This document shows, piece after piece, positions 34,153 to 45,700 of a DNA stretch of 64,000 nucleotides (its first letter is position 1; each line of letters starts with the position of its first letter). The notes below the pieces were generated by a model, which was given only the letters and a program-made list of their open reading frames with translations, was not told where the DNA came from and made no database searches. The translations under genes were made by a program, and so were the position numbers. The DNA is from Sparassis latifolia (taxonomy: Eukaryota > Basidiomycota > Agaricomycetes > Polyporales > Sparassidaceae), in assembly GCA_018466975.1 (NCBI GenBank), contig CM031562.1, positions 2,232,001-2,296,000 on the forward strand, in the 5' to 3' direction.

Positions 34153-37100
34153 ATGCCCATCTTTATTTGCCCATACTGTCATAGCTTGAAGCCTACCCGA
34201 CAAGGTCTTCATTCCCATATCACCCAGACTCCACTTTGCCGGCGTGCACGCAATCGCAAAGCCACAAACACTTTGCCTGTGACACCTCCACCAAACGATG
34301 AGGATTCTGCAGACAACGACATCAGGAGGGCGGCCAAGGATGTGACACTGCAACTGGACACTGATCGTACACCGAGTCCCCCACCGCTCTTTGATCCACT
34401 GCATGCTTCTGCCACTCTCACGTCAGAGGCGGCGGCCTCGTCAGAGTTGCAAGAAGACCACAATGCTAATGACAGTGAGTCTCCTCCCCGCAGCAAGTTA
34501 GATAGCAGCTTCACACGTACTTTGTAGATCATGCTCAGCCATCAAGATGTGTGTGCATTGAGGAAGTGGAGGATGAGGACGCAGGAGGCATGCCGAAGAA
34601 GCCTTGGCTCGGTGAATACCCAGATGAAGCCGAAACAACGCACGGTACTGCAGAGACAGTATTTGAGAAGCTTCGCAAGCAAAAGACGTCGTCAGGAGAG
34701 AGTTCCTGGACACCATTTGAATCTGAGGAGGAGTGGGCACTGGCTCGGTGGTTGATGACCAGCGGCCTCAGTCAGAAGGCCATTGACAAGTACCTACAAT
34801 TAGAAATTGTGAGCCTGCTTTCGAACGTCGTTTCTTGATTTGCGCTAAGCATAGAACAGACGCGTGCACGCTCACAGCTGTCATTCAAAAATAAGTATGC
34901 ATTCTTTCAAAAGATTGACATGCTTCCCCGTGGACCTAAATGGGAATGTGAACTGTTCGAGGCAGTGGGCGACGAGCTCGATGATGAAAACAAACCTTGC
35001 ACAGAGGTCCTAGAACTCTGGAGGCGTAATCCTGTGGAGTGTATTCAAGAGCTCATTGGCAATCCCACGTTTCAAGAACTTCTTCACTACACGCCGGAGC
35101 AACTGTATGCAGATGAGGAGTATCAGAACCGAATCTACGGTAACATGTGGACCGGTGACTGGTGGTGGGAGATGCAGGTATGCCATCATGTCCATGCGGA
35201 GCTGGCTTCTGTGTTCATTTTGAGTAGCAGCGACTGCCTCCAGGCGCCAGTATTGCACCTGTCATCCTTGCATCGGACAAAACATCCCTGTCCCAATTCA
35301 GCGGTGACAAGTCAGCATGGCCAGTATATCTCAGCATTGGAAATATTGAAAAATCTACGCGCCGCAAGCCTTCCGAGCATGCAACAGTCCTTATCGGGTA
35401 TATCTCAGTTTCGAAATTGAAGTGCTTTTCGAAAGCTCGACGCAGCATCGAGGGTCACAGGCTCTTCCATGCATGCATGACATCTCTGCTGCAACCACTG
35501 GTGAAAGCCGGTCAGGATGGCGTTGACATGGTGTGCGCCGATGGATTCATTCGCCGAGTCTATCCAATTCTGGCTGCGTACATTGCGGACCATCCGGAGC
35601 AGTGTCTTGTGTCGTGCTGCATGGAGAACCGGTGTCCTAAATGTTCAGTATCTGCAAATGGCAGAGGCGAGCCAGTGTATTCAGTCCTGAAAGAACAAGA
35701 CAACGTGGCAAGTGTCCTGCGCAGGGCGTCAGAGGGCGAGACATCTGAGGAATTCACAAATCTAGGTCTAAAACCCATACTCCCATTTTGGTTGGACTTA
35801 CCGCACTGCAATATATTCGCCTGCATCACTCCCGACATCCTCCATCAGCTCCATAAAGGAGTTTTCAAAGACCATCTTGTATCGTGGGCCACTAAGAGTG
35901 CCAAAGAGAACGGAGGTGCTTGAGAGCTAGACCTACGCTTCCAAGCAATGACGAAACACTCCAATCTTCGCTACTTCAAAGATGGGATCTCTGTGATATC
36001 TCAATGGACCGGGACCGAGTACAAGAACATGGAAAAGGTTTTTCTGGGAGTTATCGCAGGTGCAGCACCTCAGCCCAATGTCACTCGTGCAGTTCGTGCA
36101 ATCCTCGATTTTATCTACTATGCTCACTTCGAGCTACACTCCGAAGAATCACTGAAAAAACTTGAGCATTCCTGGCTCGAGTTTCACCGCTACAAGCAGG
36201 TCTTTGTCGACGAGGGGATACGAGATGATTTCAACATACCAAAGGTTCACTCATCCGAGCACTATCCCTACTCCATCCGCTATCTCGGCACAGCAGACGA
36301 GTACAGCACAGAAGGGCCCGAGCGGCTTCACATTGATTTTGCGAAGGTCGCATATGCTGCCAGTAACCGAAAGGTGAACTATATCAAGCAGATGACAGTG
36401 TGGCTCGAACGACAGGAAGCAGTTTACCGGTTTGACTCCTACCTTGCATGGATTATGAAGAATAACCCCGATGCTGATGAGAAAGACGATGAGGAGGATA
36501 TCAATGTCGATGATCTGATAGACGCGGAGACTTTGCGCACAGAGAATCAACCTCAACAGTCCACACAGCCACTCAAGGAAGGTCAGTTTGCAAGAGGCTA
36601 TGCTATCGCGAAGGAACCTGCATATCCTCGTATGACGGTGGCTTCATTGATGCACGATCTTCATGCTCCGGACTTCATGAAATGCCTTGAAGAATTTTTG
36701 CAGAAGACTGGATCCAGTGGCTCCGTACTATTGCCCATTCATAACAAGACGCGTGTTCCGGTATATTCCCAGATGAAGGTGCAGCTCCCTGTCACACAAC
36801 AGATCACATCGGAAGTGGTGGTCGACACAATTCACGCAAGCACTCCTCGACCCACAAAAGGAACTCGAACTGAAGTACCTGCTCAGCAGTCAACGGTGCT
36901 TGTCAAGGACTCTAGTGCACAGTCTGCCTCAGGTGGCCCGCTTCATGGTGCACTTTCATTCCCTGTGCAGTATTTATTGTGGTTCTTGCTGACTGTGCAT
37001 TCAGGATTGCGTGTAGCACAAGTTCGTGCCATCTTCAAGCTTCCAGATGTGCTCGCTGTTGAGCGTCCAGACGCTGCTACTGTACCGCTTGCATACATTG

Positions 37101-37375
37101 AATGGTTCATGCCATTTCATGTGGTTGACGTGGACACTGGGATGCACGTTGTGACACGGTCAACACGGCAACACCGCTGGTTTGCATCTATCGTGCGGGT
37201 GACTGATATTGTGCGTAGCTGTCAACTAATACCACTCTGGGGGAAAAAAATCGATCCGGCATTGCGATCACATACTGTTCTTGATGTCTGTGACAGATTT
37301 TATGTCAATCCGTACTTACGCCACCATGACTTTGTACTCTTTTGCTATCTTGTGGATCGAGCTAAAGATGATTAG
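34153..37375 (+). pseudogene. Plavaka transposase with one internal stop
   Basis: Four phase-consistent exons (34153-34474, 34528-34808, 34860-35177, 35231-37375) give about 1021 codons. The N-terminus has a zinc-finger-like start (MPIFICPYCHSLKPTRQGLH). An acidic linker follows, then typical Plavaka blocks: WTPFESEEEWALARWL, PTFQELLHYTPEQLYADEEY, WTGDWWWEMQRLPPGA, APVILASDKTSLSQFSGDKS with WPVYLSIGNI, and CPKCSVSANGRGEP. Later come CITPDILHQLHKGVFKDHLV, HSNLRYFKDGISVISQWTGT, EYKNMEKVFLG and DEYSTEGPERLHIDFAKVAY. It would cut and paste the element. The frame is open except for a TGA at 35921-35923, just before the conserved ELDLRFQAM, which would truncate the protein mid-domain. Confidence 0.88.
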
Positions 37376-38589
37376 ACCTAATTGTGCCATGACAGAGAGT
37401 GAGCCTAAATGATATTGACATTATTTTACGGAGGCGTATGAGTGATCTACACAGCATTACAGAGACTACATCAGTCGCGCACCTGGCTACACGTCCTACA
37501 GAACCTTACACAATGGTCACCATGGCTACCTCACTCAGGGCTTTTTCCTGATGTCGTGGAATGTGCTTACAACATAACACAGTAAGTCTGATGGTTTGTA
37601 CCATGTGTGGATGACGCTGTCTCACTTCGTATTGTGATAGATCAACAAAGCAAGTCACCATAACAAAGTCCAACACAAGCACTATACCAATTCTCACCAT
37701 CGATCAATCCTCTGAGCGCGATGCAGAAATCGTCATTGATCACGGTACGGATGGCAGCAACCTGCCTTATTTCATTTTCCCAATTTCTCCGCTTGCGATG
37801 AACGCCAGTCAGGCGTTCGACACCTTCAATCAGATCCTAACCCTACGAAATACATCAGCACCACTTGATGCGTTCCTGGACCCCTCCTACCTCATACCTG
37901 CCGTGCAGGAGTTGTACGCCGCGTTTTGGGCTATTTATGCCCACGTATACATGTGGTTGCCCGTGAATGGCTCTGACGCCAGTCATCCAGGTCAGATTAT
38001 CGAAGGCGTCATGGTGGGCGACGTCACGCATGTCAGCCAGGCAAGTGTCCCTACGTGGGTCATTCAAGCACTCCTCGGCGCGATCCTCGCATGCGCACTC
38101 GTGACGACAGCGCTGATACGGAGCACAGGCAATGTGCTGCCTTTCTCTCCAACCTCTGTCGGTGCTCAGCTGCAGCTGATCGTGAGCAGTAGGTTCTCGG
38201 AGCTCGAGGTGCTCGGTGAGGATGTGGACAACAACGAGCTTGGGAAGACGCTGGACAGCTATCGGTTTGCATTAGGGTGGAGTAACGACGTTGATGGGGT
38301 GACACGATTTGGTGTGGACATTGTCGATGAAGCTCGTCCATAGGAAGGTATTTGGAGGTACAGGAGGGTCTTCGTGGTTAACTTCAGAGGTCACGAATGA
38401 TGGGGATAGTAGGACTGTTATATTGTATAACTCAAGTTCTGGAATCGCTTGCTACGCTCTCTCCTGTGCTATCCCGACGCAATGAGAGGGTGGAATTCGG
38501 CGCGTCAACGCGCGTCGCGGTAGCGCGTGGCTTGTCCCATTAAGGAGTCCTTGCTTCATCTGAATGCGACGACTTATGCTTCTACTGTA

Positions 38590-39161
38590 GAGCTCCGGGA
38601 AAAACTCCCCTCGAAGTTCTTCACAAGGTTATTACCATGCAGTAATGACAAGGGCAGTTTTTCACTGAGTTATTAACCAGTAATTCACATTATTCACACC
38701 TAATTATTTGAGCCCTTTTATCAATAGATACATGTAATTTATGGCCTATTACATGGTCCAATTTGCTTCAGTGAGCATTCACTTCAGACCTGAGACCAAT
38801 CATGCAGAATGTGCAGGGATAACTGCAGAGATGGATGTTACATGAGGTACATCTGAGATGTAATCAAGCAGAATGCCAGTGGGTGATCGAAGGTTTCGGT
38901 TAAAGCTGACCTCCAGATTCAGTGCATAGCTCAATGGCTCAAATTATCACCTTCATCCTGAGAGTCATTGTTGTCCAGCCATAGAAGCATCAGGGAATGA
39001 TGGGTGAATTGAAAGTTTGCTACGACCCCCGTACTAAGTATCTACTATAGTTGGAGTTATACACACCCATTTTGGGAGGCTAAGTAATTCACCGGGTAAT
39101 AACCCGGGTAATTAACTGGGTAATAACCATGCTGCGAAGAACTGGTGTGTTCCCGGAGCTC
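38590..39161. mobile_element. TA-flanked MITE (572 bp, mariner-like)
   Basis: Inverted ends start GAGCTCCGGGAA at 38590 and finish TTCCCGGAGCTC at 39161, with TA on both outer sides (38588-38589, 39162-39163). The inverted similarity continues inward through AGTTCTTC and GGTTATTACC for about 45 bases. The interior has repeated GGGTAATAACC motifs near the right end (39090-39130) and no coding capacity. A TA target site points to mobilisation by a Tc1/mariner-type transposase. Confidence 0.85.
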
Positions 39162-39357
39162 TATTCTACTGCACCACATCTCAGCAGCTCACATTCTCTG
39201 TATCTTAGAACAGAAAACCCGTCACACAAGTAATATCTATTTGGACGGTTCGAGGACTCGATGTGAGGATTCCTGCTTGATCTAAGTAGTCTCTCGACTG
39301 CAGGCTGAACCCCTAAAAAATTGGCAAGCGACGAGCTAGATATGGGTGATTATATGT

Positions 39358-41205
39358 GATTATGTACATCCGTCAGTACTTCGAAAAGTCTTTAGACGAA
39401 CGCTGGCCTTGGTGGAAGATCTGCGTTAACCCGGAGGAAGCCAAGGCCGACGCAGATATGGGCGACACTGAAGATGTTCGAGCCGAGCCATCTTCGGATG
39501 CAAAGCTTTTATCTGGTGGGTAAGCCTCATTTCGAGGCACCTGGTTTGGCTGGTCTGGTTATGTGTGGCTACCTTGCTGTTGATTGTGAGACGGAGATAT
39601 TTGTTTTCTTGAAGGATGCCTGGCGATTCGAAATATTCGGAGCCGAGAAGGAGGGGGGACATACTTCGCAATCTTAACGCTCTTGAAGTCGTGAACGTAA
39701 CCACTCTGATATGTCATGGAGATGCCCTCGAACAGTTCACTGTGACACACAATATTTGGAATATGCGCAAGATGGACGAGGAAGCAGCTGCACTACGCTT
39801 GGTTGTCGCAGAGGTTGGCGGTCCTCTGAGTGACTTTCGAAGAGGATTTGAGCTGGTCCTGATTATATACCATTACTTGATAAGTGAGTAGTGGTCTGCA
39901 TCACCTTCTGTCTGTAAATATTCATTCTGTACTATCCAGCATACAGTCAGGCTTACCAAAAATGCCACCTTCTCCATCAAGGTATTAGTGTTGGAAATGT
40001 GTTGATTGTGGAGCGATCGGTAACCTCAGAAGATGGTACCCAGCTTGGCAAGGTATCCTAAATGATTGGGAGCTTTCAACGCGACCTTCTCAGCATCTGT
40101 CGGTGGAAGCCGGACAAGTGGACCGCATGGTTAGTCGGTTATTTACTCGACATCGTAACTGATGTATCTACAGAGAACATGCCAATCCCTTTCCGCGATA
40201 TTGCTACAAGATTTTGACAAGGACATGTTCCTTGCGGACAAATTGGAGTCTTTCTTCAATGTCCTACTGTATTGCAGTACGAAGTACTTGTCATATAACT
40301 GTTCTGTCATGGCGTCCTTCATGCACAATTATTTCGATGCTTGTCTGGTTCAAAATGGATGCCGATCCTGCGGACTCCGGAGAGTTAAGAGATTTCGGCC
40401 ACCTCATTCGTTTCGGGTCCACCGGCTCTCAAGCGGAAGAGTATTCACTCAATGGTCTCATCGATGAGCTCTTGTCATGGTTTTGTGTATACTACCATGT
40501 GCACAACGCCGACGTAATATTGCCGTCTATCCGTGACTTACGTGGGAGTGCGCCGGGCGTCGATCCCGAGTCAACAACGATTGGTGACGAGACCATTTCT
40601 AACCCACAACAAGATGGCGACTCTGAATACGAGGAATACAGAGAGAGCTCGGACGACGAAAACCTGTCCAAGCTCAAGGTATGGCTGGAAAAGATCCGGT
40701 CAAAAATGCTCAGGAAGAACGTGAAGAAGTTGGAATCACCCGTAGCGATCATCTCTGTATTTAAGAAGTATCTGCCGGTTGAATGGCCGTCAGATGATGA
40801 GGAAGTGAAGGAGAAGTTGACGAACGAGAAACGAAAGCCGACACCAGGAAACGCTGTATGGACGTTGAAGGGCCGCAGCTCTCGAACAAACGGCTAAAAT
40901 CAATAACTTCAAGCAGCGTTGCAATGCTCATTCCTGCTGGTGGTCGCCCGCAATCTATCAACTCTTCTGGTGTCACTCTTGCGACTAGGTCACCACGCAG
41001 CGCCTCTCATTCTGTACGTGCTTTACAGCAAGCCGACCTCAACGAGATTGTCGGAATGACAGATATATCTGAGGGACCGGCGCGTCGCCCGCCTCGGAAA
41101 TGTCCTGGAAGGTGTACCACCTTCAAACGACGGATGCGAGAGAAGGCCGTCGTCGCGGATCGCGGGCTTCCACGTCGCGCACGCAATCATGCACCTCCAC
41201 TTTGA
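39358..41205 (+). pseudogene. FunK1-type fungal protein kinase relic C
   Basis: A 5'-truncated FunK1 copy opening at YIRQYFEKSLDERWPWWK. The blocks run SFYLVGKPHFEAPGLAG, LAVDCETEIFVFLKDAW, ILRNLNALEVVNVTTLICHG and, after an intron at about 39890-39940, AYQKCHLLHQGISVGNVLIV. GILNDWELST and DFDKDMFLADKLESFFNVLL follow. A long acidic and Lys-rich tail (SSDDENLSKLKVWLEKIRSK) and the Ser/Arg-rich end finish it. At least three frameshifts occur: near 39507, in a G-run at 39652-39657, and near 40345. The catalytic loop reads HQG instead of HRD, so the catalytic Asp is gone. The start lies 196 bases after the TA-flanked MITE. Confidence 0.82.
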
Positions 41206-42441
41206 ATGCGGTCTGACCATACGAGACAGTCAGCGGGACGGATATTGTTGACAGACAAATCATGCGGTCGCACATTGTGCTCGTACTCATCAATCAGATT
41301 CTGGACCTGCCTCCACGCCCATCCGAATTTGGTGAGCATGCGTTCCTTCGCTATACTGTCTGCCATCAAGAACAGCGCGATGCGCACCTGGATATGGCAG
41401 TATTCCGTTCAGTGAGGACTCGTCATAGGACTTGACACCAGAGTTCAAATGCACCTGCACATCCTTACTGCGGATCTCATGGTATTTCGTTATGTTTGAA
41501 GGAAACTGAGCGTCCCTTCGACGACGTGCATCCTCCTCAGCAGCAATAAGAGCTATGCGTGACCTCTGTAGCGGAAGAATGGTGCTGTGATGTGCGTAAG
41601 AAATAGCAGCCAGTGCGTCATCGTATTGGAACGAATATCGGCACTCTGACATCCTATAGAAAGACTGACAATTTTACGTGAGAGCCGCATTACAACGATA
41701 GCGAGGCCTACACACCTCGAGTTGGTTGTCTGGCCTACCATTCTTGTCCAAAAGGTCATACTTACATTGATATAGGTCTGAGGCATTGTTCAGGTGGTCT
41801 TCTGCTTGCCACTCGAACATGGTAAGCAGCTCTTCTGCATGTCGTCTCTCCAAGTCCGTTACGCGCTCCTTGACGCTCGTTGCCGTCTCCGGGTGTTCGT
41901 TTGTCCCCTTCGCCGCGGCAAGGCTGGGTGAAATGTGAGTGGTGCGCAACGTTTTCAGAAAGCTTACATACCCCGGGAAGTACGTTCCTCTGAGTTGCAA
42001 CATGTCCTCCGCAAACATGCGCTGTTCGACCGCATCACGGAATGCCCGCCTCGTCGGACTTGTCGCAGAGGCGGTGTCTGCACCAATGTGCACGTTAGGA
42101 ATCACAACGTCCCCTCGAACGCGAGATCGGGTGGGATCCGTGAAGCCATTCGTTCCTTTACAGCGAGACATGAAATTCCGAGCCGTCGGCAAGTGTTTGA
42201 GCGGCAAGCCTGTAAAATACTTTCACCAGCGAGAGATAAGTATCAGCGACGGGCGAAAACATTCAACCATTCAAGTCGCACTCTTCAATGAGTTCCAGAT
42301 ACTTACTGTCACGGACTCGCGGTATTGCTTTCGCAGAACCACGTGACGAGACTCCGCAGCTCGGACCGCTACACTCTCAGCCTTAGTTGCCGCCGCATAC
42401 TTTGGTTGCTGCGATCTCATACTTAGCAGCGAGGGACTCAA
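41190..42441 (-). CDS. unrecognised protein with helical, charged regions
   Basis: Minus-strand exons suggest one gene. A start region at about 42420 reads MRSQQPKYAAATKAESVAVR. The next exon, about 42207-42000, reads LPLKHLPTARNFMSRCKGT and EQRMFAEDMLQLRGTYFPG. A clean 48-base intron leads to LAAAKGTNEHPETATSVKER and RRHAEELLTMFEWQAEDHLN. Later segments are MSECRYSFQYDDALAAISYA, RIALIAAEEDARRRRDAQFP and, in another frame, MLTKFGWAWRQVQNLIDEYE. Two joins (near 42306 and 41755) do not keep phase in my model. It is either a real gene with exons I misplaced or a mildly decayed one. No family recognised. Confidence 0.45.
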
Positions 42442-42746
42442 CACAGACACACAAGAGACATTGCAGCAATTGCAGTGAGGTCCAGTTATTGTGCAGCTAT
42501 TCCTTCTGAAGAGGTTATATAGTCTCACGCTTAGCTGCCAGGCTGTGTATCTCTGGAAGGGCACAAGTCAGAGGCTACACGATTGTGAGAATTGGTTCGT
42601 CCTTGAAATAATGTACGCTTTTTCTCTTCGTCTGATCGTTTACGATGTAGAATTAATTGCTCTAGTAACCCTCTGTGTCTAAGAATTGTGACCACAGTGC
42701 TGAAACACGCACCCTTCTTAAGGCATTTCAACTGAATACTTCTTCC

Positions 42747-45700
42747 ATGCAACCTACTAGACGCGAAAGCCTCTTCCTCTCATCGTCTCTTAGCCGGGGC
42801 ACTTCTCTTACGAGAAACGGATCTCATGACAGCCTCTCTGCTCATCCCCTGCTCTCCCCGACACCTTCGATCATCCAGCCGGTCTCCTCGTCGTCCTCTG
42901 TTGATTCTCATACTTCTGCATCTCCACCAAATTCGAACGGAACTCCACCGCGATATGTCCCATATACTCCGCGACAGCGTGTCGCACCTACGTCCGTCAC
43001 GACCGGGACTACGATGCATCCGAATATAAACTCTGCTCCACAGCAACATTCCTTCCAGGGTGACGCTACCAGTAAGCTCCAGCTTATGAACCTGAAGGCT
43101 GCCGCACAGCGTATTGGGTTGGATATTAACAGCACAGGATGGGCCATTCTTGAGCGGCTCAGTGAAGAGACGGATCATGGTCCGGAGTGGAATGAAATTT
43201 GGAATGCACTATCTGTAGGGAAGGTACGATACTACTTTCAATGAGTGGGCAAAATTTCACGGATTCCAGGCGACCCTCTTATTACCTCTCGAACCACACT
43301 CTCATCACGACCCGATCACTTCAGAATTTCTGAAGGACCACATCGCTCTATGCGACGAAACTGTGCGAACTAGTTCACCTATAGTGACGCTGTCCGGCCT
43401 GCGCGGCTCACTGGCAAAGTAGCATCGCGTTTTTAATGTCGAGGATTGTACTGATGTCCACACCGTTTAGTGATACTCTGACCCTCCGCTCCGCCCTCCA
43501 GCCCGCATCAAAACCTTTCCAAGCTCTACTCTCGCCTTCCACTCGCACTTCCGCCCTGTCGGCACTGCCACCTTTACCCCTGCCACTCGAGCCGCCTTCA
43601 CCAACACCTTCTTCTCCTGCGTCTGTCACTGGAGCATCATACCCTACGTATACAATTTATTTGCACCCGGCTCCACTACCACTTCCTCCACGGCCGCAAG
43701 CAATCGCCAAACCTCCGCTTCCCCCTCGCCCCGGTACGCGTGCTGTTTCCGCGCCTCACGGTCCACCACAGCCGGCTGTGCAAAACCATGGATCCCGGCT
43801 ATCAAATCCATTTGCGTCCTTCTTTGCGCGTGCTACACCCCCAGCGAGCCCTACAATGTCAACTTCATCTCTCCAACCCGAATCTACACCAATTGGCTCG
43901 TTACCCTCAGTCTCGTCAGGACCCTCCTTACACCAGGGCGCAGTATCCCCGGCACAGGCCTCAGGCAGCGGCTCGGCCTCAGACGGCCCATCCGAACACG
44001 CGCTCGACGTACCTGTGTACACCATCTCGGCGCGCATCGACCGCACGCAGGTCGCGCCCGCACTCGCACGTGCGTTGACGAAGGAGTTGTATACTGCGCT
44101 AGCGGACGCTGGTGTACCCGAGTATGCGGCCGAGCGAGTGGAGAATTTTGTCGGTCCGCTGTTTCCACTCGTGCGCGCTGGACCAGAGGTGGAGAAGGAT
44201 GTAGTTACGAAGAGTGCTCCGCGGATAGCGAACGGAGCAGCAAAGGGTGCAGGAGCTGGTGGGAAGAGGAACCGTGAAGGATTGTGGGTTGTGGTTCCCG
44301 CAGCACCGGGGGCAGACGAGACTGCGGCGCGGTTCCAGGAGTTTTATGTGGAATTGGAGGACTTAGTGCGAGAACGCCTCAAGGAGCACCGCCATGGTCA
44401 CGAGCACTTGCATGGTGTATTGAGGAAGGGACATTTCCATGACGTACATACTGAAGAGAGTAGTGGGACTGGAAGTGGCAGCGGAAGCGGAAGTGCGGAG
44501 GAGACGGACCGGGAGAAGGAAAGGGAATGGGACACGGAGATCGAGAGGGACGAAGGAGATGAAGAGAAGCGAGACGCACAAGTAAGCGATATCATGGATG
44601 GAGTGGAACGCGTCATTTGTTCGATGTTCTACGACAGGTGCGTTCGATATTTCATGTCCTGAAACACTGCGTGGCACTTATACTGATCACTGTTCGCACC
44701 TCAGGCTATTCCTTCCAGTAACCGCCGACGATGCCTCCCATGACGAGGCCCTTTCAAGTCGGATCGCCGCTGTGAACCTGCTGGACCTTGGGCTGGCACA
44801 TTTGGGCGTTGATGTGGGTAAAGCGGGCCCCGAGGTCGAGGCCGTAGTAAGGGCGTGTGGGCAGAGTAAGTTGAAATCTGTCCGTCTTTGCACACTCTAT
44901 GTCCCTGCATGCTTCCGAGATATTTCCTTACGAGCAACGTTTTGAATTTCGCAGCTCTCGTGCAGCTTGATCAGGCGTGTCGTGCCCCTGTAGACAAGGC
45001 CGCCATTCTTGTCGCAGCGCATAAGATTATTGTTGGTGAGAATGTCCATGCCTTGTACAATTGCTACACTTATGCATAATTTGCAGACGGCCTCTCCAGG
45101 TTGCCTCCCATCAGACTCAAATCCGAGGATGAAATTCTCGATGACAATACCCCACGCGCATCGTCGTTCGGAAAGCAAAGTGCTGATGAAGACGAGGACG
45201 ATGAGGACGAAATGAAGAAAGTGCAATCGGGTTCTGCTGCTACAATAGTTGAACTGAAGGAACCGGCTCTGCTTTCACCAACAATCATCTTACCTCCAGA
45301 CGAAGTACCCTCTAATACCCATGCCTTGTCGCTTCATACAGACGATATTAGCCCCGCCTTACCCAATCGTAATGACTTGCTGCCAGCTGATGCATCAAGC
45401 GCTCCTGACCGACGTAGATCTTCACAACTGACAGTGTCTCGGCCCAGCTCGCCGACGCCTGTTTCAGGCGACATCATCTTACCCCTCATGATCTTTGCCG
45501 TGGTCAAAGCCAATCCGCCCCGGCTTGTGTCAAATCTTCTCTATATTCAACGTTTTCGCCGCGAGGGCGCCGGAGGAGGCGAGGAAGGCTACTGTCTGAT
45601 CAACCTGATGGCCGTCGCAGAATTCTTGGAGAACGTTGATCTAGCAGCCCTCGGACTGGGAGAGAGCGAGAAGAATGTCATCAGGTATGTTCCTTTTGTC

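Larger units (their letters stand above)
31413..37440. mobile_element. Plavaka DNA transposon inserted in the DUF3433 gene
   Basis: The element lies exactly between two parts of a host reading frame. Removing 31413-37440 plus one copy of AGT restores an in-frame join reading KITSVIYTALQ. AGT occurs at 31410-31412 and again at 37441-37443, so a 3-bp target duplication is plausible; Plavaka is usually grouped with CACTA-like elements, which make 2-3 bp duplications. Both ends have a weak CATxxGxCT similarity in inverted order, but no long terminal inverted repeat. The left end carries AGGTAG repeats at 31423-31546. Two divergent genes fill it: DUF6532 on the minus strand and the transposase on the plus strand. 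The precise ends are inferred. Confidence 0.75.
28277..38343 (+). pseudogene. DUF3433-family membrane protein gene, split by a transposon
   Basis: Exons 28277-28328, 28388-29293, 29350-30224 and 30276-about 30480 join in phase. They encode MAKDTTLYHAVQVAESPEAK, then a tryptophan-led membrane block (IWSPLSLRFISTIAFVCYNL). A long Asn/Ser-rich, N-glycosylation-rich extracellular region follows, then a second membrane entry (MWRPLTLHPITGTTLAVLIV). WxPLTL-type repeats with paired helices are typical of DUF3433. A 73-base tandem duplication at about 30484-30630 shifts the frame. The protein resumes with LPFLKIAVASLLITTSAVHQ and continues to ITDLVIHQEKITSV at 31412. The Plavaka element interrupts here. 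The rest resumes at 37441 (VIYTALQRLHQSRTWLHVLQ), splices at 37584/37640 and ends at 38343 after a last helix (WVIQALLGAILACALVTTAL). Function of the family unknown; this copy is broken. Confidence 0.75.
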
